Below are positions 35,987-44,267 of a stretch of DNA of 53,120 nucleotides, piece after piece. The stretch spans positions 1 through 53,120 of the forward strand of contig JANXAQ010000301.1 in assembly GCA_025062105.1 (NCBI GenBank), written 5' to 3'. The first letter of the stretch is position 1; every line of letters begins with the position of its first letter. Both the position numbers and the translations under genes were made by a program. The DNA is from Thermoguttaceae bacterium. GTDB lineage: Bacteria; Planctomycetota; Planctomycetia; Pirellulales; Thermoguttaceae. The notes beneath the pieces are model-generated. The model was not told the origin of the DNA. It was given only the letters and a program-made list of their open reading frames with translations, and ran no database searches.

Positions 35987-37186
35987 ATGGCCAAGGAAGT
36001 ATTTCAACGTACCAAGCCTCATGTCAATGTTGGCACCATTGGCCACATTGACCACGGCAAGACGAAGTTAACAGAAGCTATCCTAGCGGTGCAAAGCCGA
36101 CGGGGGATGGCCAAGTTCAAGTCTTATGCCGAAATTGCTAAAGGTGGGACCGTTCGCGATGCGACAAAGACGGTTACCATTGCTGTGGCGCATGTGGAGT
36201 ATGAGACGCAAAAACGCCACTATGCTCACATCGACTGTCCTGGGCACGCCGACTATATTAAAAACATGATCACTGGGGCGGCGCAGATGGATGGGGCCAT
36301 CTTAGTGGTCTCGGCGGCCGATGGGCCAATGCCTCAGACACGGGAACATATCTTGTTGGCCCGCCAGGTGAATGTGCCCGCTATTGTGGTCTTTTTGAAC
36401 AAAGTGGATTTGGTGGACGATCCGGAACTGTTGGAACTGGTGGAATTGGAACTGCGGGAATTGCTCACCAAATACGGGTTCCCGGGAGATGAGATCCCGA
36501 TCATCCGGGGTTCCGCCTTACTAGCAGCGGAACATCCGGAGGATCCCAAGGCCATTAAGTGCATTGACGAATTGCTCAATGCCATCGATGAATTTATCCC
36601 GGAACCGGTCCGTCAAATCGATAAGCCTTTCTTGATGGCAATTGAGGACATCTTCTCAATCGAAGGTCGTGGTACGGTGGCCACGGGCCGGATCGAGCAG
36701 GGCACGGTTCGGGTGGGCGACGAGGTGGAGATCGTGGGATTTTCTCCCGAACCACGCCGTACCGTGGTAACCGGGGTAGAGATGTTCAATAAGACGCTGG
36801 AAGTGGGACAGGCTGGGGATAATGTCGGGTGCCTGCTTCGGGGTATCCGCAAGGATGAAGTGGAACGTGGGCAGGTGTTGGCCAAACCCGGCTCCATCAC
36901 CCCCCATACGGTCTTCGAGGCGGAAGTGTATGTGCTTTCCAAGGAAGAAGGAGGTCGGCACACGCCGTTTTTCAGCGGTTATCGGCCCCAGTTTTACTTC
37001 CGTACTACCGACGTAACCGGCCAAATTAACCTGCTAGGCGGCGTAGAAATGTGCATGCCAGGCGACAATGTCCGTCTAGGCGTGGAACTGATTTATCCGA
37101 TCGCCATGGAGGAAGGTCTTCGGTTTGCTATCCGCGAAGGAGGCCGAACCGTCGGTTCCGGAGTAGTCACCAAAATCATTAAATAG
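35987..37186 (+). CDS. tuf: Elongation factor Tu, divergent planctomycete type
   Basis: GTPase that brings aminoacyl-tRNA to the ribosome. 399 residues, full length, three domains. G1 GHIDHGKT (19-26), G3 DCPGH (82-86), G4 NKVD (137-140) and G5 GSA (about 175) are present. Two things differ from the common protein. The residue after the P-loop GKT is Lys27 instead of Thr. The switch I stretch, usually APEEKARGITIN, reads [15 protein letters not shown]; the Thr that contacts the gamma phosphate appears kept in TVTI but the Arg-Gly before it is lost. I recall similar switch I sequences in other planctomycetes. The C-terminal domains look normal ([38 protein letters not shown]). Gene order tRNA-Thr-Tyr-Gly-Thr-tuf matches the tufB locus of Escherichia coli. 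Confidence 0.97.
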   Translation: MAKEVFQRTKPHVNVGTIGHIDHGKTKLTEAILAVQSRRGMAKFKSYAEIAKGGTVRDATKTVTIAVAHVEYETQKRHYAHIDCPGHADYIKNMITGAAQMDGAILVVSAADGPMPQTREHILLARQVNVPAIVVFLNKVDLVDDPELLELVELELRELLTKYGFPGDEIPIIRGSALLAAEHPEDPKAIKCIDELLNAIDEFIPEPVRQIDKPFLMAIEDIFSIEGRGTVATGRIEQGTVRVGDEVEIVGFSPEPRRTVVTGVEMFNKTLEVGQAGDNVGCLLRGIRKDEVERGQVLAKPGSITPHTVFEAEVYVLSKEEGGRHTPFFSGYRPQFYFRTTDVTGQINLLGGVEMCMPGDNVRLGVELIYPIAMEEGLRFAIREGGRTVGSGVVTKIIK

Positions 37187-37274
37187 TCTGGCCTTGCTCG
37201 GCTGGTCAACTTTGGCAAATGGCATGGAGGATTCAGTTGGCCGAGGAGGCCGGATCTAAAGGATCTTTGCCTGC

Positions 37275-37347
37275 AGGGGTGTAGCTCAATTGGTAGAGCA
37301 CCGGTCTCCAAAACCGGCGGTTGGGAGTTCGAGTCCCCCCGCCCCTG
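37275..37347 (+). tRNA. tRNA-Trp (anticodon CCA)
   Basis: Acceptor AGGGGTG/CGCCCCT (one G-T pair), anticodon stem CCGGT/ACCGG around CTCCAAA with CCA at 37308-37310. It sits between tuf and secE, a common bacterial position. Confidence 0.96.
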
Positions 37348-37381
37348 CTTCATTTTATTGGGATCTACATAGTGACTATCT

Positions 37382-37429
37382 CCCACCAAATGTTAGGGAT
37401 TGGGTCTGTTTACCCTAACATATGGTGGG
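37382..37429. other. 17-bp inverted repeat between tRNA-Trp and secE
   Basis: CCCACCAAATGTTAGGG (37382-37398) and CCCTAACATATGGTGGG (37413-37429) pair at 16 of 17 positions around a 14-base loop. No U-run follows, so it is not a standard terminator. Parts recur nearby: CTAACATAATAGTGGGTT and GTGGGTTGAA twice (about 37491-37524). No rpmG frame is present in this spacer. Confidence 0.7.
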
Positions 37430-37713
37430 TTAATAAGATTTGGAGGCGAATGGGGGCTACAAACACAGGTTACTGCAACCCAGGCTTACGCTAACATAAT
37501 AGTGGGTTGAAATGGTGGGTTGAAGAGGTGGAGGGCTCATGGCTTGTGCCAGGGGCCGTACCTGCGGCCAGGTGTGGCGATTTCCCCTGGTGCAAAAAAG
37601 GGCATCTTTTTACGGACGTCCGCAAGTGCTCCTAATTGGTTTTTCGCAAAACCGATCCGAACTAAGCCACCAGTAGGCCTGCCTTCCTGGGCCCCTAAGA
37701 TGGATGTTGGACC

Positions 37714-38115
37714 GTGAAGGACTTTTTGCGAGAACTATTTCGTACTAGCATTTATAAGCGGACCCAAGGCCGGGTTATCCGCCAGGTGACTTTTGCCGGG
37801 TTGGCCCTAGCGGTAGCCTTTGGTTGTTGGCGATTGAATCAGACCTTGGGTATGAATACGACTATCGCGTATGTCATCCCGGGAATCTTAGCTGTAGTCG
37901 GATTCTGGGTCGCCTACCGGATTGTCAACTTGCCCCGGTTTGCCGACTTTTTAATCGCCGTAGAAGCAGAAATGAATAAAGTTTCCTGGCCTACCAGAAC
38001 CGAACTGATCCGCAGTTCCTTGGTAGTGTTAGTAACCATGTTTGTGTTAGCAGGGGTGCTATTGGTGTTCGATGCCTTTTGGACGATGATTTTCCAGACA
38101 TTAAAGATTCTTTAG
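37714..38115 (+). CDS. secE: Preprotein translocase subunit SecE
   Basis: Membrane subunit clamping the SecY channel. 133 residues with three hydrophobic helices (about 25-45, 50-68 and 103-125), the last preceded by the conserved amphipathic helix VEAEMNKVSWPTRTELIRSS. Most bacterial SecE proteins have only the last helix; the longer three-helix form is known from enterobacteria. The start is GTG at 37714; an ATG slightly upstream leads to an immediate stop. Its place between tRNA-Trp and nusG supports the call. Confidence 0.94.
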   Translation: MKDFLRELFRTSIYKRTQGRVIRQVTFAGLALAVAFGCWRLNQTLGMNTTIAYVIPGILAVVGFWVAYRIVNLPRFADFLIAVEAEMNKVSWPTRTELIRSSLVVLVTMFVLAGVLLVFDAFWTMIFQTLKIL

Positions 38116-38155
38116 AAGGCATGTTTATAGTGGGGCTATTTAGAACCGACATATA

Positions 38156-38313
38156 AACGTGACTTTGGCCTTTTTTGCAACTTCTTTTATATTAGGGTGT
38201 TATATCAGGGAGTTAGGCTTTAAGGTGGCTTTGTTCAGCAAATCCCCTCACTCCAATATTTTCTAAAGGAGTAGAGGATCCCAAAGAGGGTATACCATTG
38301 ACATTGGCAAAAA
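38156..38313 (+). repeat. Family A repeat, strongly decayed
   Basis: GTGACTTTGGCCTTTTTTGC at the left, CTCACTCCAATATTTTC inside, GACATTGGCAAAAATGG at the right. It fills most of the secE-nusG gap. Confidence 0.5.
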
Positions 38314-38362
38314 TGGAAATAAAACCGCACAACACATCCGTTTGGCTCCGGGGGTACCACGG

Positions 38363-39430
38363 GTGAGTGAACAACTGTTTTCTCCATCTGCGTGTTCCAA
38401 CCCGCAGGAGGTGTCGTTGCCCAGGAGAGATGTATCTGGGTACGAGGCCTCTTCGGGCTCGGGTTTTGCGCCGGGAGGGGAATCTCAGCAGCAAGAGGAA
38501 CCCCGTGGCTTGGCGGAGGGATCGGTAAATATGGGTTCGGCCTGCGCAGAAGCCAGCCGGGGTGGGGAGAAACCTACAGGCGGTAATTCAGAAACCCTCC
38601 TTGAAAAGACTCCGGAGGCGGAAACCGAGCAGCCCAGTGGGCCATCTTTGGCGATGGACTCCCCCATCCCTATGGGGCTCAAAGAGGAACCGCCGCTATC
38701 TAGCGATCAGTTCTCACCTGCCCAACCTGTTTCTGGGGATCAAGCCGAGAGGGACGCCTCTTCGCCTGAACCAGAAAAGATGCAGATTTGGGAATCCCCT
38801 TCGAACCTAAGTGTCCAGACGGTAGAGCCATCGGTCCCAGGAGCCCCTTCTGAACCTGCTGCCCAACAAAAACCTCCCGACAAGCCCCCTAAATCAGATA
38901 AAATGGAATGGTATATCCTAAAAGTACAAACCAACCGAGAGGAATCGATCCGAGAGGGATTGCTCCGACGAGCTGCGATTGCCGGGTTGGATCATTACTT
39001 CGGTGAAATTATTATCCCCACCGAAAAGGTAACCGAGTTTAAAGGAGGCAAAAAACGGATCACAACTCGAAAACTCTATCCAGGCTATCTCGTGGTCCAG
39101 ATGGAATTAAATGACGAGACCTGGTTTTTGGTTCGAGAGACGCCTGGCATAGGGGATTTTACCGGAGCAATCGGTCGGCCTAGTCCTCTGCCTCCCCACG
39201 AAGTCAACCGGATACTAGCCAAAAAAGAAGAACGTCCCGACGAAATCCCGAAATTGAAAATCGGCTTCCAGCTTGGGGATAAGGTCAAAATTACCGAAGG
39301 GACGTTTGAAAACTTTGAAGGGGAAGTATCTTCCATCGACGAAACCAACGGTCGGGTGACCGTGATGATTAGTATCTTTAACCGAACCACCCCGGTCGAA
39401 TTCGAATACTGGCAACTGGAAAAAGTCTAG
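38363..39430 (+). CDS. nusG: Transcription factor NusG with long N-terminal extension
   Basis: Binds RNA polymerase and promotes pausing control, Rho action and coupling to ribosomes. The conserved part is residues 181-355: the NGN domain from MEWYILKVQTNREESIREGL to SPLPPHEVNRIL, then the KOW domain FQLGDKVKITEGTFENFEGE to WQLEKV. Before it lie about 180 residues rich in Pro, Glu and Ser (SPEPEKMQIWESPSNLS and similar) with no fold visible. The start GTG at 38363 is chosen; a TTG at 38342 is possible. The internal ATG at 38903 would give an ordinary 175-residue NusG but has no ribosome site, and the frame upstream is open for 180 codons, so the extension is probably real. The next gene rplK is 941 bases away. 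Confidence 0.9.
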   Translation: MSEQLFSPSACSNPQEVSLPRRDVSGYEASSGSGFAPGGESQQQEEPRGLAEGSVNMGSACAEASRGGEKPTGGNSETLLEKTPEAETEQPSGPSLAMDSPIPMGLKEEPPLSSDQFSPAQPVSGDQAERDASSPEPEKMQIWESPSNLSVQTVEPSVPGAPSEPAAQQKPPDKPPKSDKMEWYILKVQTNREESIREGLLRRAAIAGLDHYFGEIIIPTEKVTEFKGGKKRITTRKLYPGYLVVQMELNDETWFLVRETPGIGDFTGAIGRPSPLPPHEVNRILAKKEERPDEIPKLKIGFQLGDKVKITEGTFENFEGEVSSIDETNGRVTVMISIFNRTTPVEFEYWQLEKV

Positions 39431-39683
39431 ACCGGGTTGGACGGGTCGTGCACAGAGTGCTTGGCGGCGATAGGACCAACCCCTCAGAGAAGGGCCAGCT
39501 CGGCCGAGCGAAATGGCAAAGGAGTTTTTCCGTACTTCAGCTACTTCCATGGAAGGAAGTCTGTTATCCCCGGTGAAGCAAAAGCCCATTGGGTCCCATT
39601 CCTCCATTTTTAGGAGCCGGTTTATCCCTGAGCAAAAGCGGCTAATTTCAGTCCAGCAACAGAGTTGTTGAGTTCCCGAGCTG

Positions 39684-39783
39684 AGCTGGAACTTTGCCAT
39701 TTTACCACCTTTATTATTCCAGATTATTCCGGAGTTAGGTTTTGAAGCTCTTGAAGCAGCAAATTTCCTAACTCCAATGGTAA
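39684..39783 (+). repeat. Family A repeat, right end missing
   Basis: CTGGAACTTTGCCATTTTACC at the left and TTTCCTAACTCCAATGG at the break; another A copy starts at the next base. 39431-39683 shows nothing recognised. Confidence 0.7.
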
Positions 39784-39924
39784 CTCGACTTTTGCCATTT
39801 TTGGCTTCCACCCGGAAGCGGAATGTTCTAATTCCTTATGAATCTTAGAGTTAGGAAATTGGATGAACAAAGGCCCCTCGCCCTAACTCCAGGAAACACA
39901 AGGAGTAAATTGGCAAAAGTCGAG
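39784..39924 (-). repeat. Family A repeat (A-C-A triplet)
   Basis: CTCGACTTTTGCCATTTTTGG to AAATTGGCAAAAGTCGAG, inner TTAGAGTTAGGAAATTGG. Confidence 0.92.
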
Positions 39925-40076
39925 CTTACCAGCCGGTCTGAAATGGAATTTCGGTGGTTTCCAATGGGAGGCGACCGGCCCTACCTGTGCCTCTTACTTA
40001 AAAGGGATTTTGTGGATTCTAGAGAATGCAAGAAAAGGAATCCCCTTTCATCGGAGTCATAGAAAAAGCTTTTTAG
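39925..40076 (-). repeat. Family C repeat, diverged (A-C-A triplet)
   Basis: CTTACCAGCCGGTCTG at the left directly after family A; interior TTTGTGGATTCTAGAGAATG matches ATTTTGCGGATTCTGGGGAA of the 6792 copy; right end decayed near CTTTTTAG. Confidence 0.7.
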
Positions 40077-40088
40077 CAGAAGATTTGG

Positions 40089-40237
40089 GTTCGACTCTTA
40101 GCATTTTTGACTACCGGCTAAACGGAGAAAGCATCCGTTCCCTAGAATTATTGGCGTTAGGAACGTGGGTAAACAAAAGGAGGTCACGGCGTAACTACTG
40201 GAAGTAAAACAGGTTAGGGAAAATGGTAAAAGTGGAG
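40089..40237 (-). repeat. Family A repeat (A-C-A triplet)
   Basis: TTCGACTCTTAGCATTTTTG at the left, ATTATTGGCGTTAGGAACG inside, AAAATGGTAAAAGTGGAG at the right. Confidence 0.85.
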
Positions 40238-40371
40238 ATCAGGCTTCTTTAGATAGAAACGGCGGAGAAATAACAAGGTAGCCATTCTATAGGAAGCTGG
40301 ATCCGAGGTTATGCCAAGGATGGCTGGTTTTTTCCTAGGGCAGTTTAGCATGCAGAGGTTTTATAGGGGCC

Positions 40372-40797
40372 ATGGCAAAGCAATTGATAGCAGAAGTGAA
40401 ATTTCAAGTTCCTGGGGGCCAGGCCACACCGGCTCCCCCGGTAGGGACCTCGTTGGGCCGATTTGGCATCAATCTGGGGCAATTTGTGCAGCAATTCAAC
40501 GAGCGGACCAAAAACGACCTTGGGATGCCCATTCCGGTGGTGGTGCGGGTTTATAATGACCGGAGTTTTGAATTTGTTACCAAGAGCCCGCCGGCAGCGG
40601 CGCTATTGAAAAAAGCTGCCGGAATTGCCAAGGGTTCTGGAGTTCCCAACAAAGAAAAAGTGGGATTTGTCACCAGGGCGCAGATAGATGAGATATGCAG
40701 GCTCAAAGCGGCTGACCTGAATGCCCGGGATTTAGAACATGCCCGCCGGATGATCGAAGGCACTGCTCGAAGTATGGGATTGGAAATCCGAGACTAA
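40372..40797 (+). CDS. rplK: Ribosomal protein L11
   Basis: Large-subunit stalk-base protein binding 23S rRNA near the GTPase centre. 141 residues, normal length. The N-terminal domain runs through [20 protein letters not shown] and [20 protein letters not shown]; the RNA-binding C-terminal part has [20 protein letters not shown] and the final [16 protein letters not shown]. The ATG at 40372 has GGGGCC just upstream. It is 28 bases ahead of rplA, with which it is surely co-transcribed. The 941-base gap before it is filled by A and C repeats, so the distance to nusG is atypical. Confidence 0.97.
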   Translation: MAKQLIAEVKFQVPGGQATPAPPVGTSLGRFGINLGQFVQQFNERTKNDLGMPIPVVVRVYNDRSFEFVTKSPPAAALLKKAAGIAKGSGVPNKEKVGFVTRAQIDEICRLKAADLNARDLEHARRMIEGTARSMGLEIRD

Positions 40798-40825
40798 ACT
40801 TCTTGCATTTGTTCGAAAGTCTGCT

Positions 40826-41509
40826 ATGGTCAAACGATCCAAACGCATGAGAGCGATGTTGGCCAAGGTGCCGGGTAAACAACCGTTACCTTTACCCGAG
40901 GCGGTAGCCTTATTGAAACAGTTTAATACTACCAAGTTTGACCAAACGGTCGAGATTGCCATCCGATTAGGGATCGATCCTCGACAGGCGGATCAGACTG
41001 TGCGAGGTTCGATTGTGCTGCCACATGGGATCGGCAAAACGCTGCGGGTGGTGGTCTTTGCCAAAGGCGATAAAGTGGATGAGGCCCGAGCGGCTGGGGC
41101 TGATGAAGTGGGCGGAGCCGACTTGGCCGAAAAAATCAAAGCCGGCTGGACCGACTTCGATGTCTGCATTGCTACTCCGGATATGATGGGGGTGGTCGGG
41201 CCGTTAGGTAAAATTCTCGGGCCGCGCGGTCTGATGCCTTCGCCTCGGGCTGGTACCGTCACCATGGAAGTCGGCCGGGTAGTGCGGGAATACAAAGCCG
41301 GTAAAGTTGAATTCCGTAACGATGCCGGCGGCGTGGTCCATGGGGTGGTCGGCAAACTAAGTTTCGATGCCCAAAAACTGATCGACAACATCAAAACCTT
41401 TATCGACTATGTACAGTCCCTCAAACCAGCTGCGGTCCGGGGCCAGTATATTAAAAGTATTGCCATCTCCGCTACCATGAGTCCGAGTATCCGGATACAG
41501 GCCGCCTAA
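40826..41509 (+). CDS. rplA: Ribosomal protein L1
   Basis: Large-subunit protein of the L1 stalk and a classical autoregulator of its own mRNA. 227 residues. Typical segments are [49 protein letters not shown], the signature [18 protein letters not shown] [20 protein letters not shown], and [22 protein letters not shown]. The ATG at 40826 follows rplK by 28 bases. An L1 operator upstream of rplK was looked for but not identified. A family A repeat follows 45 bases after the stop. Confidence 0.97.
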   Translation: MVKRSKRMRAMLAKVPGKQPLPLPEAVALLKQFNTTKFDQTVEIAIRLGIDPRQADQTVRGSIVLPHGIGKTLRVVVFAKGDKVDEARAAGADEVGGADLAEKIKAGWTDFDVCIATPDMMGVVGPLGKILGPRGLMPSPRAGTVTMEVGRVVREYKAGKVEFRNDAGGVVHGVVGKLSFDAQKLIDNIKTFIDYVQSLKPAAVRGQYIKSIAISATMSPSIRIQAA

Positions 41510-41554
41510 GTTCTCCGGACCTTTAGGGAACCAATAAAAATGCTGCCGCCAGAA

Positions 41555-41682
41555 CTCAGCTTTTGCCAATTCAGCATTGTCCTGGAGCTGGAAGCTCGGG
41601 CTGCTTGCAGGGATTGGACTCAGGAAATATCAGGGTAACTACTTAGGAGCAGAAGCAGTCAGGGAAAATGGCAAAAAGTGAG
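41555..41682 (-). repeat. Family A repeat in the rplA-rplJ gap
   Basis: CTCAGCTTTTGCCAATTCAG at the left, AAAATGGCAAAAAGTGAG at the right, inner arm degraded (GGGATTGGACTCAGGAAATA). About 20 bases shorter than full copies. Confidence 0.8.
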
Positions 41683-41734
41683 CTTAAAACCGAAGAAAAT
41701 AAAGCATTTCTCGTTGCGAGAAGGGTAGAGCCCC

Positions 41735-41812
41735 CAACCAAAATGAAACTCCTAGAAAGAGCAAACGGGGTATCTTCTCGCTCATAAAGGGGGGGCAAAT
41801 TGTGGTAGAAGC
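41735..41812 (+). repeat. Family H repeat in the rplA-rplJ gap
   Basis: ACCAAAATGAAACTCC, CTCGCTCATAAAGGGGGGGC and GGTAGAAGC match 22663-22739. It lies where an L10 leader would be expected, but is also found far from any ribosomal gene. Confidence 0.65.
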
Positions 41813-41922
41813 GGTCGGTCGGTAATTTCAAGACTCACATGGCCTGTTAGGGGCAGGTGGGCAAAATGTCCCGGGAGTTGTACCAAGTCAGAGCATAGCT
41901 TCTCGATGAGTAGGAAATCACT

Positions 41923-42462
41923 ATGAGTAAATACGTCAAGGATCTAATCACCAAGGAGTTGCGGCGGCGATTGGCCGGAGTGGATGCTGCCGTTTTAGTG
42001 AATGTCTCCCGGATGGATGGGGTAACGAGTACTAAACTGCGCAAAGAGCTCCGGCAGAAGAATATTTCGCTGATGGTAGTTAAGAACAGTTTGGCTCGGC
42101 GTGCGCTGATGGGCACGCCGTTGGCGCCGATGTTCGAGGGTTTAAGCGGTCCGGCGGCTATTTGTTGGGGCGGTGAGGATATTGTCAGCCTGGCCAAGGA
42201 GGTCTTCCGCCTCGCAGAACAAAAAGAGTACGAAAAACTGGAACTGCGGGGCGGCTGCATGGAGGGAAAACGCCTCAGCCTGGAAGAGCTAAAAGAAGTT
42301 AGCAAGATGCCAACCCGCCAGGAGCTTTTGGCACGGTTAGTCTCGCAAATTCTTGGGCCAGGGGCCCGATTGGCGGCGCAGCTGCTCGGCCCCGCCTCCA
42401 CCTTGGCTGCTCAACTCCGCCAAAAAGCAGAACCAGAATCACAGACCTCTTCTGAAGGATAA
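41923..42462 (+). CDS. rplJ: Ribosomal protein L10
   Basis: Anchors the L7/L12 stalk to the large subunit. 179 residues. It starts MSKYVKDLITKELRRRLAGVDAAVLVNVSRMDGVTSTKLRKELRQKN, then VVKNSLARRALMG, the family's RNA-binding region. The C-terminal helix (about 150-170, LAAQLLGPASTLAAQLRQKA) is the expected L7/L12 dimer-binding segment. The ATG at 41923 has AGGAAATC upstream. rplL normally follows within about 100 bases; here it is 1190 bases away, separated by two A repeats. Confidence 0.95.
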   Translation: MSKYVKDLITKELRRRLAGVDAAVLVNVSRMDGVTSTKLRKELRQKNISLMVVKNSLARRALMGTPLAPMFEGLSGPAAICWGGEDIVSLAKEVFRLAEQKEYEKLELRGGCMEGKRLSLEELKEVSKMPTRQELLARLVSQILGPGARLAAQLLGPASTLAAQLRQKAEPESQTSSEG

Positions 42463-42854
42463 ATCCCCCAGAACCAAACCGGTCTCCTATCATGCCTTCC
42501 AGAAGAACGTTGCGATTTCTGCCCCCTGGGGCTAATCCCTGAAATCCACATGCGGATCATCTCAGCCGAATGTAGAAGCCTATGTTTTTATCCCTGAAAA
42601 ACAAGAAGCCAGTTCATCAAAACACAGGACAAATACCTTCAGCCGGTAGAGTAACAGGATCGGAGGATCTGCGCATTTGGAGAAAACGGGTACTTTGGAA
42701 AATGGGAAAAAAAGATGGGCCATCTGGGACCTAGAAGCTATGGGGATTTTCCTGTTTTCTCTAGATACTCCAAATTCCTGAGTACTCGATTCGGTTGAAT
42801 CGTTGTCAAAAGAGTGTCCGAGACCAAAAGGATTTTCCAACCTCCTTCAAAATA

Positions 42855-43003
42855 CAACTTTTGCCATTTTTCCTAACTTGGTTTGACTCCAACAGTTCCA
42901 AGGACCTTTCCTGTTAGGCACACAATTTCCTAAGTTTCGGAATTTCAAGGAGTTGTTAGAAGTTTCCTCCTTAGACCGAATTCCGAAAATGGCAAAAGTC
43001 AAG
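42855..43003 (+). repeat. Family A repeat in the rplJ-rplL gap
   Basis: CAACTTTTGCCATTTTTCC at the left, AAAATGGCAAAAGTCAAG at the right, TTTCCTAAG...AAGGAGTTGTTAG inside. 42463-42854 upstream holds no supported gene. Confidence 0.88.
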
Positions 43004-43075
43004 CTAAAAGAGAAAAATATTTCAAAAATCCTCGGTTTTTCGTTGGTTCTTTTTGGTATTTAAGAGGTTCTAAAA

Positions 43076-43190
43076 CTCCTCTTTTGCCAATTCCAGGGTG
43101 CAGTTCCATTTGGATGGTCGAACGCTTTGGAAATTATTGGCGTCAGTAGATTTGCGGAAATAAAGCCCTTCAAAACCTAACTCCAAAAGG
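43076..43190 (-). repeat. Family A repeat, right end missing
   Basis: CTCCTCTTTTGCCAATTCCAG at the left, AAATTATTGGCGTCAGTAGA inside; stops near CCTAACTCC. Confidence 0.65.
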
Positions 43191-43652
43191 CAAATTCGAA
43201 CAAATAGACTCCCTTTTGAGTTATTGGTACTAAACCATCGTAGTCAGAGCAGGATGCAGGAGGAACCGAGAAGCTAATAAAACTTTTAACTCTCCCACTC
43301 CGGAGGCCAGAACGTCTTCGGGAAAGCCAAGGTCAGCTCCGGGGGAGTTAAAATCATCAGGAGTTAAAATCACCAAAGGCACAGATACCATCCTTTTCCG
43401 GTCGGCGTTTGCCCGACGGGGGGAGTGTTTCTTCGATTTTTGAGGATACGAATGCTTCTGGATCCTGGATAGAGTCCAAAGAATTTTTTCTTCCGGCGGG
43501 GAGAGAAAGAGCATAAAAGGGCATAATAAAAGGGCATAAAGGAGAGAGGGCATAAAAATAAGCCTTCTTCCATCGGGATGTTAGAAAAATATGCGGGTAC
43601 TAAGCCTTTAAAACCTAGGTTTTCCGTTTAGCATGAAAGGGTGACCACAGCG
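43191..43652. promoter_or_regulatory. Leader region of rplL
   Basis: About 460 bases with no gene. GGAGTTAAAATCA occurs twice (about 43343 and 43361) and GGGCATAAA several times (about 43520-43555). After the two repeats in this gap, rplL may need its own promoter, which would have to lie here; none is clear. Confidence 0.4.
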
Positions 43653-44069
43653 ATGGCTACTGACACGGCAACACGTCAATTTTCTCAGACTACCAGGGAA
43701 CTGGGAGATCGGATTGTAAAGCTGACTTTGCTGGAAGCTAAGGAACTGAGCGATTATTTAGAAGAGGTGTACGGGATTAAGGCGGCTGCTGGAGGGGCGG
43801 CCATGATGGTCATGCCTCAGCAAGCCGCTGGCGCCGCACCCACTCAGGCAGAAGCCAAGACCGAATTCGATGTCATCCTCGAACAATTTGGTGACAAAAA
43901 GATTGAAGTCATCAAGGTGGTTCGACAGATTACCGGTCTTGGGCTCAAGGAAGCCAAAGATCTTGTCGAAGGCGTCCCGAAAAAAGTCAAAGAGGGTGTC
44001 TCCAAAGAAGAAGCGGAAAAGATCAAAAAGCAATTGGAAGAGGCTGGCGCAACGGTTTCCATCAAGTAA
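43653..44069 (+). CDS. rplL: Ribosomal protein L7/L12
   Basis: Stalk protein that recruits translation factors such as the EF-Tu encoded nearby. 138 residues from the ATG at 43653, preceded by GAAAGGG; an in-frame GTG at 43641 is the alternative. The N-terminal dimerisation helices ([24 protein letters not shown]) lead through an Ala-rich hinge ([20 protein letters not shown]) to the C-terminal domain [70 protein letters not shown], which is fully typical. The N-terminus is about ten residues longer than usual. Confidence 0.97.
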   Translation: MATDTATRQFSQTTRELGDRIVKLTLLEAKELSDYLEEVYGIKAAAGGAAMMVMPQQAAGAAPTQAEAKTEFDVILEQFGDKKIEVIKVVRQITGLGLKEAKDLVEGVPKKVKEGVSKEEAEKIKKQLEEAGATVSIK

Positions 44070-44082
44070 GCCTTGCTTGGCA

Positions 44083-44097
44083 GGGGAGTCTCTCCCC
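44083..44097 (+). terminator. Short hairpin after rplL, possible attenuator
   Basis: GGGGAG, loop TCT, CTCCCC, 14 bases after the rplL stop. No U-run follows, so full termination is doubtful; a partial attenuator ahead of rpoB is the usual arrangement at this position. Confidence 0.35.
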
Positions 44098-44267
44098 ATC
44101 AATCCATTTTCTGGATCCGCTAGGGACAGTTGGCAGTGTATGGTTGGGGAGAATCGGTGGGGAAAGTTCAACCGATTCCTCAGACCTGAGGTTCTGCGCG
44201 GATTTTGCGAAGAATACCTTCCGGTTTAACGCTTGACCTTTATGGTTTGTTTGGCAGGAGTATAGGT

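Noticed and set aside
37348..37713. rpmG between tRNA-Trp and secE
   Set aside because: No frame with the short Cys/Lys-rich L33 pattern in any of the six readings.
6643..43190. Family A as ordinary Rho-independent terminators
   Set aside because: The terminal arms are about 110 bases apart, copies occur in both orientations and in tandem, and one lies inside a coding frame; flanking duplications point to mobility.
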